Assembly (NCBI GenBank): GCA_003640385.1
Contig: RCAB01000480.1
Location: forward strand, 1-46,193
Origin: Setaria digitata
Lineage: Eukaryota; Nematoda; Chromadorea; Rhabditida; Setariidae
DNA length: 46,193 bases
Reading direction: 5' to 3'
The translations under genes and the position numbers were made by a program. Shown one piece after another: positions 44,899-46,193 of the stretch (positions are counted from its first letter, which is position 1; the number at the start of each line of letters is the position of its first letter). The notes under the pieces were generated by a model. It did not search any database, had not been told where the DNA came from, and worked only from the letters and a program-made list of their open reading frames with translations.

Positions 44899-44955
44899 GT
44901 AAGGAATGTACAAGTTAATTATTTGTCATTTTAATTTTTAGGAAGTAATCCAGTA

Positions 44956-45694
44956 ATGGATGGGAGCTCAACTCCGACACCAGGTGCCACTGGGTCGGGA
45001 AAGGCAAATAGCATGATATATATCTGTGGAGGTTAGCGGAATCTTTTTGATACTTATCCATAACAATGTAACAATTCTCACAATTTTTGCCATTTTTCAT
45101 TTGTTAATTCTAGATTCCAGTAATATGTTGTTTAGATTTTTCTAAAGTATATTAGGGAGGATCACTTTGCTTTCCTTCCCAGTGCTGGGATTTTCTTGTG
45201 TTTTAGAATGTCACAGCGAGAATGAAATTCGTCCCAAAGATGCCATTAGGTGTCGAGAATGCGGTTACAGGATATTATACAAAAAACGTTGCCGGAAATG
45301 TAAGTTATAAGTACTTCCTCACACATTTTTAAAGTAAGTAAGACTAAAATACGCAGGTAAGTATCGCTTATTTTCCCTGCTTCGTAAACTATCTCGATTC
45401 GAGTTCCTTTTTCCACGTTTGATAAACCCTCACTTTTTTTGCTAATTTTATTTATAATATCCTAGACAGGGTCAGTTCTCACTTTTATATGCAGATATTT
45501 TTACTTATTTGTTCGCCAGATTTTAGGTGGTGAGCTTCTCGCTGTATGTTAGTGCTCGTATGTGTGTTGTAGTAGAACCATAAGATTTTGACGAAAACTG
45601 GAATTTGAAAGGAAACTTTTCGATTTAGCATAAAAGAAGACATAAGTTGAAGACAAATTGCTTTGTTTCAGTGATGGTTTACGATGCACGTTGA
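44956..45694 (+). CDS. rpb-12: RNA polymerases I/II/III subunit RPB12 (RPABC4)
   Basis: Small zinc-ribbon subunit shared by RNA polymerases I, II and III, nuclear. Three exons: 44956-45031, 45207-45299, 45672-45694, phases 1 and 1, encoding 63 residues. The N-terminal 19 residues are a Ser/Thr/Gly-rich extension ([15 protein letters not shown]...). The conserved body is [20 protein letters not shown], then [14 protein letters not shown], and the protein ends LMVYDAR. The two Zn pairs CxxC (ICGEC and CREC) are intact, and the MVYDAR terminus matches the C. elegans/human type (VVFDAR in human). The ATG at 44956 follows a TTTTTAG acceptor at 44941. It lies 0.9 kb downstream of the RabGAP gene on the same strand. 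Confidence 0.97.
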
Positions 45695-45997
45695 ATATGA
45701 AAAAGTTACGAACAGGAAGATCATTTTTAAACATTTTATTGTTCGAATGTTGTGTATTTTTCTTAAATTGTTTATTTATTTTTTGAACTGTATATTTTCT
45801 GAATTGAAAGTAAAAGTTTCGATATAATTTCTATACAATGAAAAGAGAATATAGCAGTTGTATAGAGTAGCTGTTTCAAAATTTTCACTATTATTATTAC
45901 CATTGGCATAGGGAAAGGATGAATCTCTTGTCCATGCAAATTTTGAACTATTTCCAATTAATAACGTGGTTATCGAGGACATAATCAGTATTTTACA

Positions 45998-46008
45998 AAT
46001 AAAATAAA
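45998..46008 (+). terminator. Overlapping AATAAA motifs after rpb-12
   Basis: Two AATAAA motifs about 300 bases beyond the rpb-12 stop. They are the nearest poly(A) signal candidates for it, although in AT-rich DNA they are only weak evidence. Confidence 0.3.
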
Positions 46009-46018
46009 AATATTGTAG

Positions 46019-46082
46019 TTCAGTTTATAAATCAGAGCCTAACGATCATGCTGTAGGAGAGATTGCAGAAGATGATGCTTAA
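46019..46082 (+). CDS. Orphan terminal-exon-like segment
   Basis: After TATTGTAG at 46018 (or TTCAG at 46023) an open frame reads VYKSEPNDHAVGEIAEDDA and stops at TAA 46080-46082. The acidic, non-repetitive composition stands out from the flanks. With the TTCAG acceptor it is phase 1, the same as rpb-12 exons 1 and 2, so it could be an alternative last exon of rpb-12, or the end of an unseen gene. I do not recognise it. Confidence 0.3.
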
Positions 46083-46193
46083 CGAAATTTTTTCTTTGGA
46101 ATTTTCCTGCAAAATTCCATTGTCGAATTCTAATTTTTACTGGTAGGCCACTGACAATATCCGATAGTGAATCCTTGAATTCAGTAATTGAAA
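46083..46193. other. Right edge
   Basis: Nothing recognisable in the final bases. Confidence 0.5.

Noticed and set aside
44067..44956. Operon linking the RabGAP gene and rpb-12
   Set aside because: The 0.9-kb gap is longer than typical nematode operon spacing and no SL2-type evidence can be seen from sequence alone.
1..46193. tRNA, rRNA, CRISPR or telomeric (TTAGGC) arrays
   Set aside because: None found by eye on either strand.

Overview
The window looks like nuclear DNA of a parasitic nematode, most likely a clade III spirurid/filarial-type worm. It is extremely A+T rich (about three quarters or more by eye). It has many short exons with nematode-type splice sites (T-rich run then TTTCAG/TTTTAG acceptors, GTAAGT/GTATGT/GTTTGC donors). 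It carries a nematode orcokinin-type (NLP-14-like) neuropeptide gene and TBC1D2-like and RPB12 genes with many introns. Genus cannot be settled from the sequence alone. There are no bacterial, plasmid, viral or CRISPR features.

Layout. (1) Positions 1-1987: no supportable gene. (2) 1988-3273, minus strand: a neuropeptide precursor with a signal-peptide exon and seven tandem copies of a 15-residue orcokinin-like unit separated by KR cleavage sites. (3) About 3.3-16.7 kb: 13 kb of AT-rich intergenic DNA with microsatellites, a perfect 18-bp inverted repeat, a few hairpins and one weak small secreted-peptide candidate. (4) 16703-44067, plus strand: one very large gene that I assemble as about 34 exons, nearly all with matching splice phases, encoding about 1,466 residues. 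Domain order is PH, Ser-rich linker, coiled coil, TBC RabGAP (TBC1D2/TBC-2 type, both catalytic fingers present), then an atypical beta-propeller of the JIP3/JIP4-ARHGEF10 kind interrupted by a long Ser/Lys-rich insert before its last blade. (5) 44956-45694, plus strand: a complete three-exon RPB12/RPABC4 gene (small zinc-ribbon subunit of RNA polymerases I, II and III). (6) At the right edge, one orphan exon-like segment.

The main biological point is the TBC1D2-propeller architecture. The N-terminal two thirds is an ordinary TBC1D2-type Rab7-family GAP. The reading frame then continues without a break into a WD-like propeller that I do not recall from any TBC1D2 protein. The second theme is intron growth: at least four introns of this gene contain clear diverged internal tandem duplications, one of which includes decayed copies of a coiled-coil exon, and two more contain fainter repeats. 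Two single Ns (43631, 43852) are each flanked by direct repeats and look like uncollapsed contig overlaps. Two splice junctions (before exon 10; between exons 26 and 27) cannot be closed cleanly and are flagged.
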